This document shows, piece by piece, positions 8,689-16,435 of a stretch of 64,000 bases of DNA. Under the pieces are notes generated by a model. It saw nothing but the letters and a program-made list of their open reading frames with translations, ran no database searches and was not told where the DNA came from. Position numbers and translations under genes: made by a program. The DNA lies in contig NZ_JACIDM010000002.1 in NCBI RefSeq assembly GCF_014196335.1, forward strand, positions 1,112,522-1,176,521, in the 5' to 3' direction. Source of the DNA: Brevundimonas lenta (GTDB lineage: Bacteria > Pseudomonadota > Alphaproteobacteria > Caulobacterales > Caulobacteraceae). The first letter of the stretch is position 1. Each line of letters starts with the position of its first letter.

Positions 8689-9975
8689 TCACTGGCCGCC
8701 CGTTTCCCGCTCCAGCGCGCGCCAGCCGATGTCCGTGCGGTTGAAGCCGCCGGGCCAGTCGATTTTCTTGATGGCGGCGTAGGCCCGCTCGCGCGCCTGG
8801 GCGATGTCCTTGCCGCGGGCGCAGATGTTCAGCACCCGGCCGCCGGCGGCGACCAGCTGGCCGTCCTCCTGGCGGCGCGTGCCGGCGTGGAAGACCTTCA
8901 CGTTCGGGCCGAAGTCCTGCTCGGCGCCCCGGATGATGGAGCCCTCGACCGGGCTGTCGGGATAACCCTGGGCGGCCATGACCACGCAGATCACCGTCTC
9001 GGCCCGGAATTCCGGCATCGCCACGCGCGTCAGGTCGCCCCGCGCGCAAGCCAGCAGGATCGGCACGATGTCCCCGGCCAGCCGCATCATCAGCACCTGG
9101 CATTCCGGATCGCCGAAGCGGGCGTTGAACTCGACCACCTTGGGACCTTCGTCGGTCGACATCAGCCCGGCGTACAGCACGCCGCGATAGGGCATGCCCT
9201 CGCGCGCCATCCCGGCGATCGTCGGCTGCACCACCAGCCGCTCGGCGGCCTCGACCAGCTCCGGCGTGAACACCGGCGCGGGCGAATAGCTGCCCATGCC
9301 GCCCGTGTTGGGGCCCAGGTCGCCGTCATAGGCGCGCTTGTGGTCCTGCGCCCCGCCCAGCAGCACGGCGCGCTGGCCGTCGCACAGGGCGAACAGCGAG
9401 CCCTCCTCGCCGGCCATGAACTCCTCGATCACGACCCGCGCCCCGGCCTGGCCGAAGCGGCCGCCCAGCATCCATTCGATCTCGCGTTCGGCGTCGCGCT
9501 TGGTCGGGGCGATGGCCACGCCCTTGCCCGCCGCCAGGCCGTCGGCCTTGATCACATAGGGTGGTTTGAACACCGACAGCGCCTGCCGCGCCTCGTGCAG
9601 CCGCTCATAGACGCCGAAACCGGCGGTCGGAATCTCGTGCCGCTCCATGAAGGCCTTGGAGAAGGCCTTGGAGGTCTCCAGCTGCGCCGCCTTGGCCGTC
9701 GGGCCGAAGCACGGGATGCCCGCGGCGTTCAGTCGGTCGGCCAGCCCCTTCTCCAGCGCGCTCTCCGGACCCACGACCACCAGGTCGGCCCGCATCTCGC
9801 GCGCGAGGGCCGCCAGCTGGTCGGCCTCCGTGACCTTGATGGCCCGCAGTTCGCCCAGCTTCTCCATGCCCGGATTGCCGGGCGCGATGACCAGCCGCTT
9901 CACCAGCGGGGATTGGGCGATCTTCCACGCCAGGGCGTGCTCGCGCCCGCCTGATCCGACCAGCAGGATATTCAT
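8689..9975 (-). CDS. purD: Phosphoribosylamine-glycine ligase
   Basis: PurD (GARS) joins phosphoribosylamine and glycine using ATP, the second step of purine synthesis. The 428-residue length is normal. Diagnostic motifs: N-terminal 'ILLVGSGGREHALAWK', the ATP-grasp core 'PPYVIKADGLAAGKGV', 'EEFMAGEEGSLFALCDG', and 'FNARFGDPECQ' with metal-binding residues. The start is ATG at 9975. In many Alphaproteobacteria purD lies next to xseA; here the two are 17.5 kb apart. Confidence 0.96.
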   Translation of the reverse strand: MNILLVGSGGREHALAWKIAQSPLVKRLVIAPGNPGMEKLGELRAIKVTEADQLAALAREMRADLVVVGPESALEKGLADRLNAAGIPCFGPTAKAAQLETSKAFSKAFMERHEIPTAGFGVYERLHEARQALSVFKPPYVIKADGLAAGKGVAIAPTKRDAEREIEWMLGGRFGQAGARVVIEEFMAGEEGSLFALCDGQRAVLLGGAQDHKRAYDGDLGPNTGGMGSYSPAPVFTPELVEAAERLVVQPTIAGMAREGMPYRGVLYAGLMSTDEGPKVVEFNARFGDPECQVLMMRLAGDIVPILLACARGDLTRVAMPEFRAETVICVVMAAQGYPDSPVEGSIIRGAEQDFGPNVKVFHAGTRRQEDGQLVAAGGRVLNICARGKDIAQARERAYAAIKKIDWPGGFNRTDIGWRALERETGGQ

Positions 9976-10038
9976 GACCGCGCAATGACCGCACCTGCGA
10001 AGCCGGTCAAGTCGCTGACGTCGTTATCGACGTCAGGA

Positions 10039-10194
10039 TCACGCCATCGCCGCCACCGCATAGGCCAGTGCGCCAAGCATCAGCAGCCCTCCGACCACCA
10101 CCCACGGGCTCACCGCCGGCATGTCGCTGCGCCGCTCCAGATCCCGTTCCCGCGGGTCCATATCGTCCGGATCGGTGTCGGGCGGATCGGCCAT
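10039..10194 (-). CDS. 51-aa membrane protein with acidic N terminus
   Basis: A small gene found by reading the minus strand from the ATG at 10194 to a TGA. The product starts 'MADPPDTDPDDMDPRERD', a highly acidic cytoplasmic segment, followed by a single membrane helix 'WVVVGGLLMLGALAYAVAA'. Acidic single-helix proteins of this size are common unannotated genes in Caulobacterales and Rhizobiales. It is divergent from the toxin-antitoxin pair, sharing a 93-bp promoter region, and sits just upstream of purD on the same strand. Confidence 0.6.
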   Translation of the reverse strand: MADPPDTDPDDMDPRERDLERRSDMPAVSPWVVVGGLLMLGALAYAVAAMA

Positions 10195-10248
10195 TCAAGG
10201 CCAACGGCCGAACGGCCGCGCTGTTCCGCTCACCATGCGTATGAAATT

Positions 10249-10258
10249 CGTATATACG
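10249..10258. promoter_or_regulatory. Palindromic operator/promoter candidate of the toxin-antitoxin operon
   Basis: A perfect 10-bp palindrome, CGTATATACG, in an AT-rich island 30 bp before the antitoxin start. A related half-site, GTATGAAATTCGTAT, lies immediately upstream. ParD-type ribbon-helix-helix antitoxins repress their own operon at such palindromes, and TATATAC could double as a -10 element. The assignment is inference from position and symmetry. Confidence 0.4.
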
Positions 10259-10287
10259 TCGTTCCAACATCGCTGCAGGAGGCCGCC

Positions 10288-10566
10288 GTGCCCAAGGAAG
10301 CCGTCTTCACGCTCAAGCTGGAACCGGAACTTCGCGACGCCTTCATGGCCGAGGCCGAAGCCAGCCATCGCCCGGCCTCCCAGGTCGTGCGCGAGCTGAT
10401 GCGTGAATATGTGCAGCGCCAGCAGGACTCCCGGACCTATGACGCCTTCCTGCATGAGAAGGTCGCGCTCGCACGGACGTCCATGCAGGCCGGCCAGGGT
10501 CGCCCGAACGATGAGGTCGAGGCGGAGTTCGCCGCCCGACGGCGCAAGGCGGACCGCCCGGCGTGA
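10288..10566 (+). CDS. Ribbon-helix-helix antitoxin (ParD-like)
   Basis: A 92-residue protein whose N-terminal 45 residues fit a ribbon-helix-helix domain: strand 'AVFTLKLEPELRDAF', then helices ending 'PASQVVRELMREYVQ'. The charged C-terminal half would wrap the toxin. GTG start at 10288 with AGGAGG 7 bases upstream. Its stop overlaps the start of the ParE-like toxin by 4 bp (GTGA). The pair is a classic type II module; the antitoxin should both neutralise the toxin and repress the operon. Confidence 0.82.
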   Translation: MPKEAVFTLKLEPELRDAFMAEAEASHRPASQVVRELMREYVQRQQDSRTYDAFLHEKVALARTSMQAGQGRPNDEVEAEFAARRRKADRPA

Positions 10567-10853
10567 AGATAGTCTGGACACCCGAAGCTGTTCGCGACCG
10601 CGACGACATCTGGCTGCACATCTCGACCGACAATCCTCGGGCCGCCATCCGCATGGACGAGCTGTTCAGCGACGCGGTCGCGGCTCTGGCGGATTTTCCG
10701 GAGTCGGGCCGCCCCGGCGTCGTCCCTGGCACCCGTGAACTGATCCCGCACGAGAGCTACCGGGTGGTCTACGCTGTCGCGGACGGTACGGTATGGATCC
10801 TGGCCCTCGTCCATGCCGCACGGCAATGGCCGCCGACGAGGGCTGAGGACTGA
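10563..10853 (+). CDS. RelE/ParE-family toxin
   Basis: A 96-residue protein with the ParE/RelE layout: 'IVWTPEAVRDRDDIWLHI' as first strand-helix, 'FPESGRPG' loop after the second helix, and the terminal sheet 'SYRVVYAVADGTVWILALVH' with conserved Arg, Tyr and His. ParE members inhibit DNA gyrase and RelE members cleave mRNA in the ribosome; the sequence does not decide which. It starts at GTG 10563 inside the antitoxin stop and is translationally coupled to it. Confidence 0.85.
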   Translation: MKIVWTPEAVRDRDDIWLHISTDNPRAAIRMDELFSDAVAALADFPESGRPGVVPGTRELIPHESYRVVYAVADGTVWILALVHAARQWPPTRAED

Positions 10854-10911
10854 CCTTTCACCCGTCGTCCCCGGACAGGCCCGGGGATGGCGCTGAGATG
10901 GAGGTGACGCC

Positions 10912-11301
10912 ATGACCCCATTCACCGGCGGCTGCCTGTGCGCCGCCGTCCGCATCAAGGCCTCGGGCCCGCCCGACCGCGTCGGCCTCTGCCACTGCCT
11001 CGACTGCCGCAAGCACCACGGTTCCCTGTTTTCCGCCTTCGCGATCTTCCCCGAGGACGCCGTGACCATCACCGGCGAGACCGGCGACCATGCCGGCCGC
11101 CATTTCTGCCCCCGCTGCGGCTCCTCTGTCTTCTCGCGCACCGGTGACGAGATCGAGGTCAGCCTCGGCGCCCTCGACGCCCCGAACCAGTTGATTCCGG
11201 CCTACGAACTCTGGACCGTCCGCCGCGAGGCCTGGCTACCGCCGTTCCCGCTGGCAAACTGCTACGAGCGCGATCGCGCGCCCCCGGGCCGCAATTCATA
11301 A
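10912..11301 (+). CDS. GFA/CENP-V-domain protein (glutathione-dependent formaldehyde-activating family)
   Basis: A 129-residue zinc protein of the GFA family. Zinc ligands are visible: 'GGCLCAAV', 'CHCLDCRKHHGS', and 'HFCPRCGSSVF'. The founding member was proposed to activate formaldehyde for glutathione-dependent oxidation; most homologues have no proven substrate. The start is ATG with GGAGGTG 6 bases upstream. Complete and of typical length. It lies 49 bp before the five-gene operon, but a shared role is not indicated. Confidence 0.85.
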   Translation: MTPFTGGCLCAAVRIKASGPPDRVGLCHCLDCRKHHGSLFSAFAIFPEDAVTITGETGDHAGRHFCPRCGSSVFSRTGDEIEVSLGALDAPNQLIPAYELWTVRREAWLPPFPLANCYERDRAPPGRNS

Positions 11302-11350
11302 AAGGGAAGGTCGCGCCTCCTACGGTGGCGTTTCAACGGGGTGATCAACC

Positions 11351-12286
11351 ATGAGCAAGCCTGCGGCGATGCGCTTGCTGGATACGTCGCTCGGCGCCGG
11401 ACCGGGCCTGCGCTCGCGGATCGTCGAACGGCCGGGCCTCGCCCTCGCGCCCGCCGAGCTCGCCGCCCTGGTCGAGGATGTCCGTTCGGTCGCGCGCAGC
11501 GTGCTGGGCGACCGCGAACTCGCCTACGGCGTCCTGTCCGGAGACCCCGAAACGCTCTCCCGCACCGTTCTGACGGTCGTCTATGAAAAGCGCACCGGTC
11601 GCCCGGTGGCCTTCAACGCCCTGGCCATTCTGGACGCGCAGCTCGGCGGCCGCCCGGTGGAGGTCCTGCACCTCGGCCTCGTCATGGTTCGTCCGGACGT
11701 GCGCGGCAGCGGCCTGTCCGCGACCCTCTACGGCCTGACCTGCGTCCTGCTGTTCATCCGGCGCCAGTGCCGGCCGGTGTGGATCTCCAGCGTCACCCAG
11801 GTGCCCGCCGTCGTCGGCATGGTCGCCGAAACCTTCTCCGACGTCTTTCCCGGCAAGCCCGCGGCGCGGCGGTCCTTCCACCACGAACGGCTGGCCCGGC
11901 AGATCATGCAGCGATGGCGGCACGCCTTCGGCGTCGGCGACAGCGCTGGCTTCGACGCCGAGCGCTTCGTCATCACCGACGCCTACACCGGCGGCTCCGA
12001 CGAGCTGAAGAAGTCGTTCGATCAGGCCGCCCCGCACCGCGACGCCGCCTACAACGCCCTCTGCGCCGCTGAGTTGGACTACGGGCGCGGCGACGATCTG
12101 CTGCAGATCGGCCAGATCGATATGGCCGCCGCCGGCCGGTATCTGGGCAAGGTCGCCCCGGCGGACAGCGTCGCCGGCCTGCTGGGCGGCTTCGCCCTGC
12201 TCATGGCCCAGGCCGCCCTGCTGCCGCTGGTCCACTGGCTCGATCACACCCAACCCTGGGGAAGCCTGCGCGCATGGAAGACATGA
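11351..12286 (+). CDS. GNAT-like acyltransferase, first gene of the E1/nitroreductase operon
   Basis: A 311-residue protein. The middle contains a GNAT acetyl-CoA-binding signature, 'VRPDVRGSGLSATLYG' (around residues 117-132), preceded by a strand 'VEVLHLGLVMV'. It is longer than a minimal GNAT domain, and the N-terminal 60 and C-terminal 120 residues match nothing I recognise; the C terminus is hydrophobic ('GLLGGFALLMAQAALLPLV'). Acyl-homoserine-lactone-synthase-like or FeeM-like GNATs are the nearest analogy by layout. It heads a five-gene operon whose members overlap by 1-13 bp. Substrate unknown. Confidence 0.72.
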   Translation: MSKPAAMRLLDTSLGAGPGLRSRIVERPGLALAPAELAALVEDVRSVARSVLGDRELAYGVLSGDPETLSRTVLTVVYEKRTGRPVAFNALAILDAQLGGRPVEVLHLGLVMVRPDVRGSGLSATLYGLTCVLLFIRRQCRPVWISSVTQVPAVVGMVAETFSDVFPGKPAARRSFHHERLARQIMQRWRHAFGVGDSAGFDAERFVITDAYTGGSDELKKSFDQAAPHRDAAYNALCAAELDYGRGDDLLQIGQIDMAAAGRYLGKVAPADSVAGLLGGFALLMAQAALLPLVHWLDHTQPWGSLRAWKT

Positions 12287-13164
12287 CCGCCTTCGACTAC
12301 GCCGAATTCACCACCCGCAATCTCGGCTTCGTCACCGCGGCCGAGCAGGCCGCGCTGCGCGACGGCGCGGTGTTCGTCGCCGGCGTCGGCGGCATGGGCG
12401 GCGCCTGCTTCCTCGCGCTCGTCCGGGCCGGGGTCGGTCGTTTCGCGATCTGCGACATCGACGTCTTCGAGACCTCCAATATGAACCGCCAGGTCTTCGC
12501 CTTCACCGACACGGTGGGCCGGGACAAGGCCGAGGCCGCCTGCGAAGCGGCGCTGCGGATCAATCCCGACGTCCGGATCGAGCGTCTCGGCGCCGAGTGG
12601 ACCGACCGGCTCGCCGACCTCGCCGCCCGCTATCCGGTCATCGTCAACGGCACCGACGACATCGCCGCCGGCGTCGCCCTGTACCGCGCCGCCAAGGTCG
12701 CAGGCGCCACGGTGATCGACGCCTACGCCTCTCCCCTCCCCTCGGTGATCGTGGTGCGGCCGACCGATCCCCGCCCGGAAGAGCGTCTCGGCTATCCGAC
12801 CCGCCACAAGGCGCTGGACGCGATCCGCCCTGAAGACCTGCAGGCCAGCTTCATGAAGGAGCTGGAGTATGTGATGACCCACTCCTCGTCGGCCCGTCAC
12901 GTCGATCTCGAGGCGGCGGCCGCGCTCGCCGCGGGCACGGCCAAACGGATGTCGTTCGCACCCATGGTCATCTCGACGGGTTGCCTGATGGCCTACGAGG
13001 CGCTGTGGCTGCTGATGGGCAGGCGCTCCGCCACCGATTGCCGGGGCTGGTTCCTGAACGCCTTCGCCGGCCGGACCGAACGTCCCGTCTGGGCGCCCTT
13101 CGCCCTGATCAAGGGCGCGGTCGTCCGGGCCTTCATGGCCCGGCTGCTGAAGGGCGCCGCATGA
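12274..13164 (+). CDS. E1-like (ThiF/MoeB superfamily) adenylyltransferase
   Basis: A 296-residue Rossmann-type E1 enzyme. Visible elements: glycine loop 'VFVAGVGGMGGACFLAL', 'CDIDVFETSNMNRQVF' with the nucleotide-binding Asp and Asn-Arg, 'VGRDKAEAA' with the conserved lysine, and 'VNGTDDIAAG'. The CxxC zinc pairs of MoeB/ThiF are absent. Such enzymes adenylate a carboxylate (ubiquitin-like C terminus, amino acid or peptide). No ubiquitin-like partner is in the window. An alternative start at 12283 would give a classic ATGA overlap with the previous gene. The downstream nitroreductase is its likely partner. Confidence 0.87.
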   Translation: MEDMTAFDYAEFTTRNLGFVTAAEQAALRDGAVFVAGVGGMGGACFLALVRAGVGRFAICDIDVFETSNMNRQVFAFTDTVGRDKAEAACEAALRINPDVRIERLGAEWTDRLADLAARYPVIVNGTDDIAAGVALYRAAKVAGATVIDAYASPLPSVIVVRPTDPRPEERLGYPTRHKALDAIRPEDLQASFMKELEYVMTHSSSARHVDLEAAAALAAGTAKRMSFAPMVISTGCLMAYEALWLLMGRRSATDCRGWFLNAFAGRTERPVWAPFALIKGAVVRAFMARLLKGAA

Positions 13165-14354
13165 TCCGGGCCGAGACCCAGATGCTGCTCGACGGGTTCG
13201 CGGCCGCGGGCCTGATGGCCTACGTCCTCGCCCTCGTCGTGCGCCGCTCGGGCGGGCCGCTGACGCCCCGACTGGTCTTCCTGTTCGGCGTCATGTCGCT
13301 GTTCTACGGCGCGCGCAGCCTGGCGATCCGGACGGGTCTGCCGATCTTCGAATATGCAACCTTCGTCATCATCGCGCTGGCGCCCTTCGCCGCCCTGCTC
13401 GTGGCCGAGGGGCTCCTGCGGCGCCACGCCCCCAGCCTGATGAAGGTGGCGGTCCTCGCGGCCTCCGTCGTCGGCATGGCCATCGCCCTGTTCACGGCCA
13501 CCCATCTCACCTTCACCGCCCGGATGGGGCTCGGAGCCACCATTATCCTGTCGCTGGTCGCCGTCCTGATCCTGCTGTGGACCCGCGACCGAACATCCCT
13601 GTCCCGGGCCGAGAACGGCGCCGTGCGTCGCCTCGCCATCGGCCTGGCCATCGTCATTCCGCTGATCGTCACGGACTTCTCCGACGTCATGGCCTCGCCG
13701 GTCGGGTTCAGCCCGATCGCCGCCCTCATGATCGCCCTGCTGGCCCAGTCGAACGGCATCAGCCACGCCCGCGACGCCTGGATCGACGTCGGCCTGATCG
13801 TGGGCACGACCCTCGCCTTGACCTGCGGCCTGATCGAAGGGCTCGATATCGGGTCCCTCGATGAACAGGTCCGGTTGTTCGCCCTCGTCGGCGCGGCGCT
13901 TATCACCATGACCCTGGTCGTCCGCATCCAGCCCTTCGGCGCCGCCGGCCGGCGCAACAGCCTGCGCCAGCGCCTCGGATCGGCGGACACCGGCTCGCTC
14001 GGCGCCTTCCTGTCCGCCCTGACCGAAGAGCCGATGCTGAAGGACCTCACCGTGCTGGCCGGTCCGGACCTCGCCGACTACCGCCCCGAGGACACGGCGG
14101 CGACCCTGGAGCAGCGCCCGCTGTGGAGCGCCGCCGCCCTGCAGGCCGGCGACGGCGCGATCGGCGACACCGGCCGCGAGCCGCTGCTCGAACTGCTGGC
14201 GCGCACCGACGCGACCCATATCGGCCTTCTCAGCCGCTCGCCGATCCGGATCGGCCTGGTGCGTCTGCCGGACCTGCTGCGCGAAACCGACGTCGAGGTC
14301 GATCTCGGCCTCGCCTTCAAAATGGCGCGCCTCACGGCGGAGAAAGCCGGATGA
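13161..14354 (+). CDS. Multi-pass membrane protein with C-terminal soluble domain
   Basis: A 397-residue protein. Residues 1-265 hold about eight hydrophobic helices ('LMAYVLALVV', 'ATFVIIALAPFAALLVA', 'VAVLAASVVGMAIALF' and others). The last 120 residues are soluble and start after 'RRNSLRQRLGSADTG'. The soluble part may be a small sensory or binding domain, but I recognise no family. The ATG at 13161 overlaps the E1 gene stop by 4 bp and the stop overlaps the next gene by 4 bp, so it belongs to this operon. A transport or sensing role for the operon's product is plausible but unproven. Confidence 0.68.
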   Translation: MIRAETQMLLDGFAAAGLMAYVLALVVRRSGGPLTPRLVFLFGVMSLFYGARSLAIRTGLPIFEYATFVIIALAPFAALLVAEGLLRRHAPSLMKVAVLAASVVGMAIALFTATHLTFTARMGLGATIILSLVAVLILLWTRDRTSLSRAENGAVRRLAIGLAIVIPLIVTDFSDVMASPVGFSPIAALMIALLAQSNGISHARDAWIDVGLIVGTTLALTCGLIEGLDIGSLDEQVRLFALVGAALITMTLVVRIQPFGAAGRRNSLRQRLGSADTGSLGAFLSALTEEPMLKDLTVLAGPDLADYRPEDTAATLEQRPLWSAAALQAGDGAIGDTGREPLLELLARTDATHIGLLSRSPIRIGLVRLPDLLRETDVEVDLGLAFKMARLTAEKAG

Positions 14355-15466
14355 CCCCGGTGGAGCTGCGCGAGGGGGACCTGGACGAGTTCTTCCGGGT
14401 TCCATTCGAGATCTACCCGCCGGACAGCCCCTATGTGACGCCGATGCGCGCCGACCTGGAGCGCTATCTGGACCCCGCCCGCAATCCCCTGATGCGCGAC
14501 GGCGGCGGGAAGCTGACCTTCTTCACCGCCTGGCGCGACGGCCGCCCCGTCGGCCGGGTGACGGCCCATACCCATCCGGCGTCGAACACGCGTCACGGCA
14601 CGCGCCGCTGCCAGTTCGGCTATTTCGATTGCGAGGACGATGTCGACACGGCCCGGGCCCTGTTCGACGCCGCCGAATCCTTCGCCCGCGACCAGGGCTG
14701 CGACGAACTGGTCGGGTCCTTCAACCTCACCGCCATGCAGCAGGCCGGCGTGCTGACCGAGGGCTTCGAAAACCAGCCCTACACCGACATGGTCTGGGGC
14801 GCGCCGCACCTGCCGCGCCTGCTGCAGACCTGCGGCTACGAAGCCGTCTTCCCCATGTCGACGTTCGAGTTCGAGGTCGGCGCCCGGACCGCCGACGCCC
14901 TGCTCGGGGACCGCCAGCGCGCCGTCCTGTCGGACCCGGACTGGACGTGGAAGCCCATCACCCGCGGCGAGTTCAAGGCCCGCTTCGAGGAGGCGCGCCA
15001 ATGCCTCAACGACGGCTTCAGCGACAACCCGATGTTCGTTCCCCTCAGCCCCGCCGAGTTCGACTTCCAGGCCGGCGAGATGATGTGGATCGTCGATCCC
15101 CGCATCGCCTGCGTCGCCCACTACAAGGGCGAGCCCGCCGGCGTCGTGATCTGCATCCCCGACCTCAATCCCTTCCAGAAGGCGACGCGGGGCCGCGTCG
15201 GCCTGATGACCCTGATCCACTTCCTGCGCGAACGCCTGCGCCGGCGTCGCGCGGTCATCATCTTCTATTCGGTCCGGCGCGCCCTGCACGGCCGGGGCCT
15301 GAACGGCGCCATGCTGCACCGGGTGGTGAAGGCGCTCTTCGCCGGCGGCTACCGGCGCTGCGGCGTGACCTGGATCGCGGACGAAAACACCGCCTCTCTG
15401 CGTCAGATGGAGAAACTGGGCGCCACGCGGTTGCAGCGCCTCCATCTGTTCCGCAAAGGCCTGTGA
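14351..15466 (+). CDS. GNAT-superfamily N-acetyltransferase-like protein (YghO-like)
   Basis: A 371-residue protein of a family of large GNAT-like proteins. It shows the family N terminus 'FRVPFEIYPPDSPYVTP', then 'FFTAWRDGRPVGRVTAH', a middle 'GSFNLTAMQQAGVLTEGF', and a second GNAT-like half near the C terminus with 'RALHGRGLNGAMLHRVVKAL' followed by 'VTWIADENTASLRQMEKLG'. Two GNAT folds in tandem are therefore likely. Function unproven; amino-acyl or amine acylation is the usual guess. ATG at 14351 overlaps the membrane-protein stop (ATGA). Confidence 0.78.
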   Translation: MTPVELREGDLDEFFRVPFEIYPPDSPYVTPMRADLERYLDPARNPLMRDGGGKLTFFTAWRDGRPVGRVTAHTHPASNTRHGTRRCQFGYFDCEDDVDTARALFDAAESFARDQGCDELVGSFNLTAMQQAGVLTEGFENQPYTDMVWGAPHLPRLLQTCGYEAVFPMSTFEFEVGARTADALLGDRQRAVLSDPDWTWKPITRGEFKARFEEARQCLNDGFSDNPMFVPLSPAEFDFQAGEMMWIVDPRIACVAHYKGEPAGVVICIPDLNPFQKATRGRVGLMTLIHFLRERLRRRRAVIIFYSVRRALHGRGLNGAMLHRVVKALFAGGYRRCGVTWIADENTASLRQMEKLGATRLQRLHLFRKGL

Positions 15467-16434
15467 TGGCGCTCGATCCCGACCTCTTCCGCGCCCTCGT
15501 CGCCGACGCCAGCCTGGCCCCGAGCGTGCACAACACCCAGCCCACCCGCTGGCGCCTTTTGCCCGACGGCACGGTCCAGGTGCTGGAGGACCCCGCCCGC
15601 CGTCTGACCGTCGGAGATCCCGACGGCCGCGACCTCGGCGTCAGCCACGGCGCCGCTGTGGAGGGCTTCTGCCTCGCCGCCTCCGAACGGGGCCTCGCCG
15701 TCACGGTTCATCGCGACGGCGACGGCGTAGCCGGCCTCGCCCTCGAAGCCGGAAGACGGCCCGACCCGTTGGCCCCCTTCGCCCTGCAGCGGCGCACGTA
15801 TCGCGGGCGGTTCGAGGACGCAGAGGCAGGCAAGGCCTCGGTCGCCCGCCTGGCCCCGGCCGACGACCTGACCGTGGTCGAGGCTCCGGACCGCATCGCC
15901 GCCCTGGCGACGCTGTACGATGCGGCAAGCCTGCGCTGGTTCCGCAACGCGCCCTATCGCGCCGAACTCGTGTCCTGGATGCGCCTGTCCCGGCGCCATC
16001 CGAACTGGTCGCTCGACGGCCTCAACGCCGAGGCCATGGAGATGTCAGCCATCGAGGCGGCGGCCGCCGGCCTGGTCCTGCGCCCCGGCGTGTTCGAGGC
16101 CCTCGCCGGCGTCGGCCTCGCTGGAAGCGTGGTCGCCGAGGCTCCGGTGGTGCGCAGCGCCGCCGCCATCGCCCTGTTCCACCGCCCCGCGGACGAAGAC
16201 CCGTTCGACACCGGCCGGCGCTTCCATCGCGTCTGGCTGGAGTTCACCCGCGTCGACCTGTCCGGCTCGCCCATGGCCGTGCTGGCGGACGACCCTCAGG
16301 CCCGCGACGCCGTTCAACGCGACTTCGGCATCCCGTCCGACCGCCGCCTGATCACCGCCTTCCGGCTGGGCGTCGCCCCCGCCCGCACCCTGCCGCCCAA
16401 GCCCCGGCTGGCGCTCGACACCCTGATCGTCTGA
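15466..16434 (+). CDS. Nitroreductase-family flavoprotein (Acg/Rv3131-like)
   Basis: A 322-residue FMN-dependent oxidoreductase-like protein. The N terminus has the nitroreductase signature 'LAPSVHNTQPTRWRL', and the length fits the Acg-type subgroup made of two degenerate nitroreductase halves. The second half includes 'IEAAAAGLVLRPGVF' and 'ITAFRLGVAP'. The start overlaps the GNAT stop by 1 bp (TGATG). In mycobacteria I recall MoeY as a single protein fusing a ThiF/E1 domain to a nitroreductase domain, which supports a joint role with the E1-like enzyme at 12274. It is the last gene of the operon and converges on the cytochrome gene with 1 bp between stops. Confidence 0.82.
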   Translation: MALDPDLFRALVADASLAPSVHNTQPTRWRLLPDGTVQVLEDPARRLTVGDPDGRDLGVSHGAAVEGFCLAASERGLAVTVHRDGDGVAGLALEAGRRPDPLAPFALQRRTYRGRFEDAEAGKASVARLAPADDLTVVEAPDRIAALATLYDAASLRWFRNAPYRAELVSWMRLSRRHPNWSLDGLNAEAMEMSAIEAAAAGLVLRPGVFEALAGVGLAGSVVAEAPVVRSAAAIALFHRPADEDPFDTGRRFHRVWLEFTRVDLSGSPMAVLADDPQARDAVQRDFGIPSDRRLITAFRLGVAPARTLPPKPRLALDTLIV

Positions 16435-16435
16435 G

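Noticed and set aside
10854..10911. Small dyad CCCCGGACAGGCCCGGGG between the toxin and GFA genes
   Set aside because: An imperfect GC-rich dyad of a type common by chance in this DNA; no T-tract follows and I cannot assign a role.
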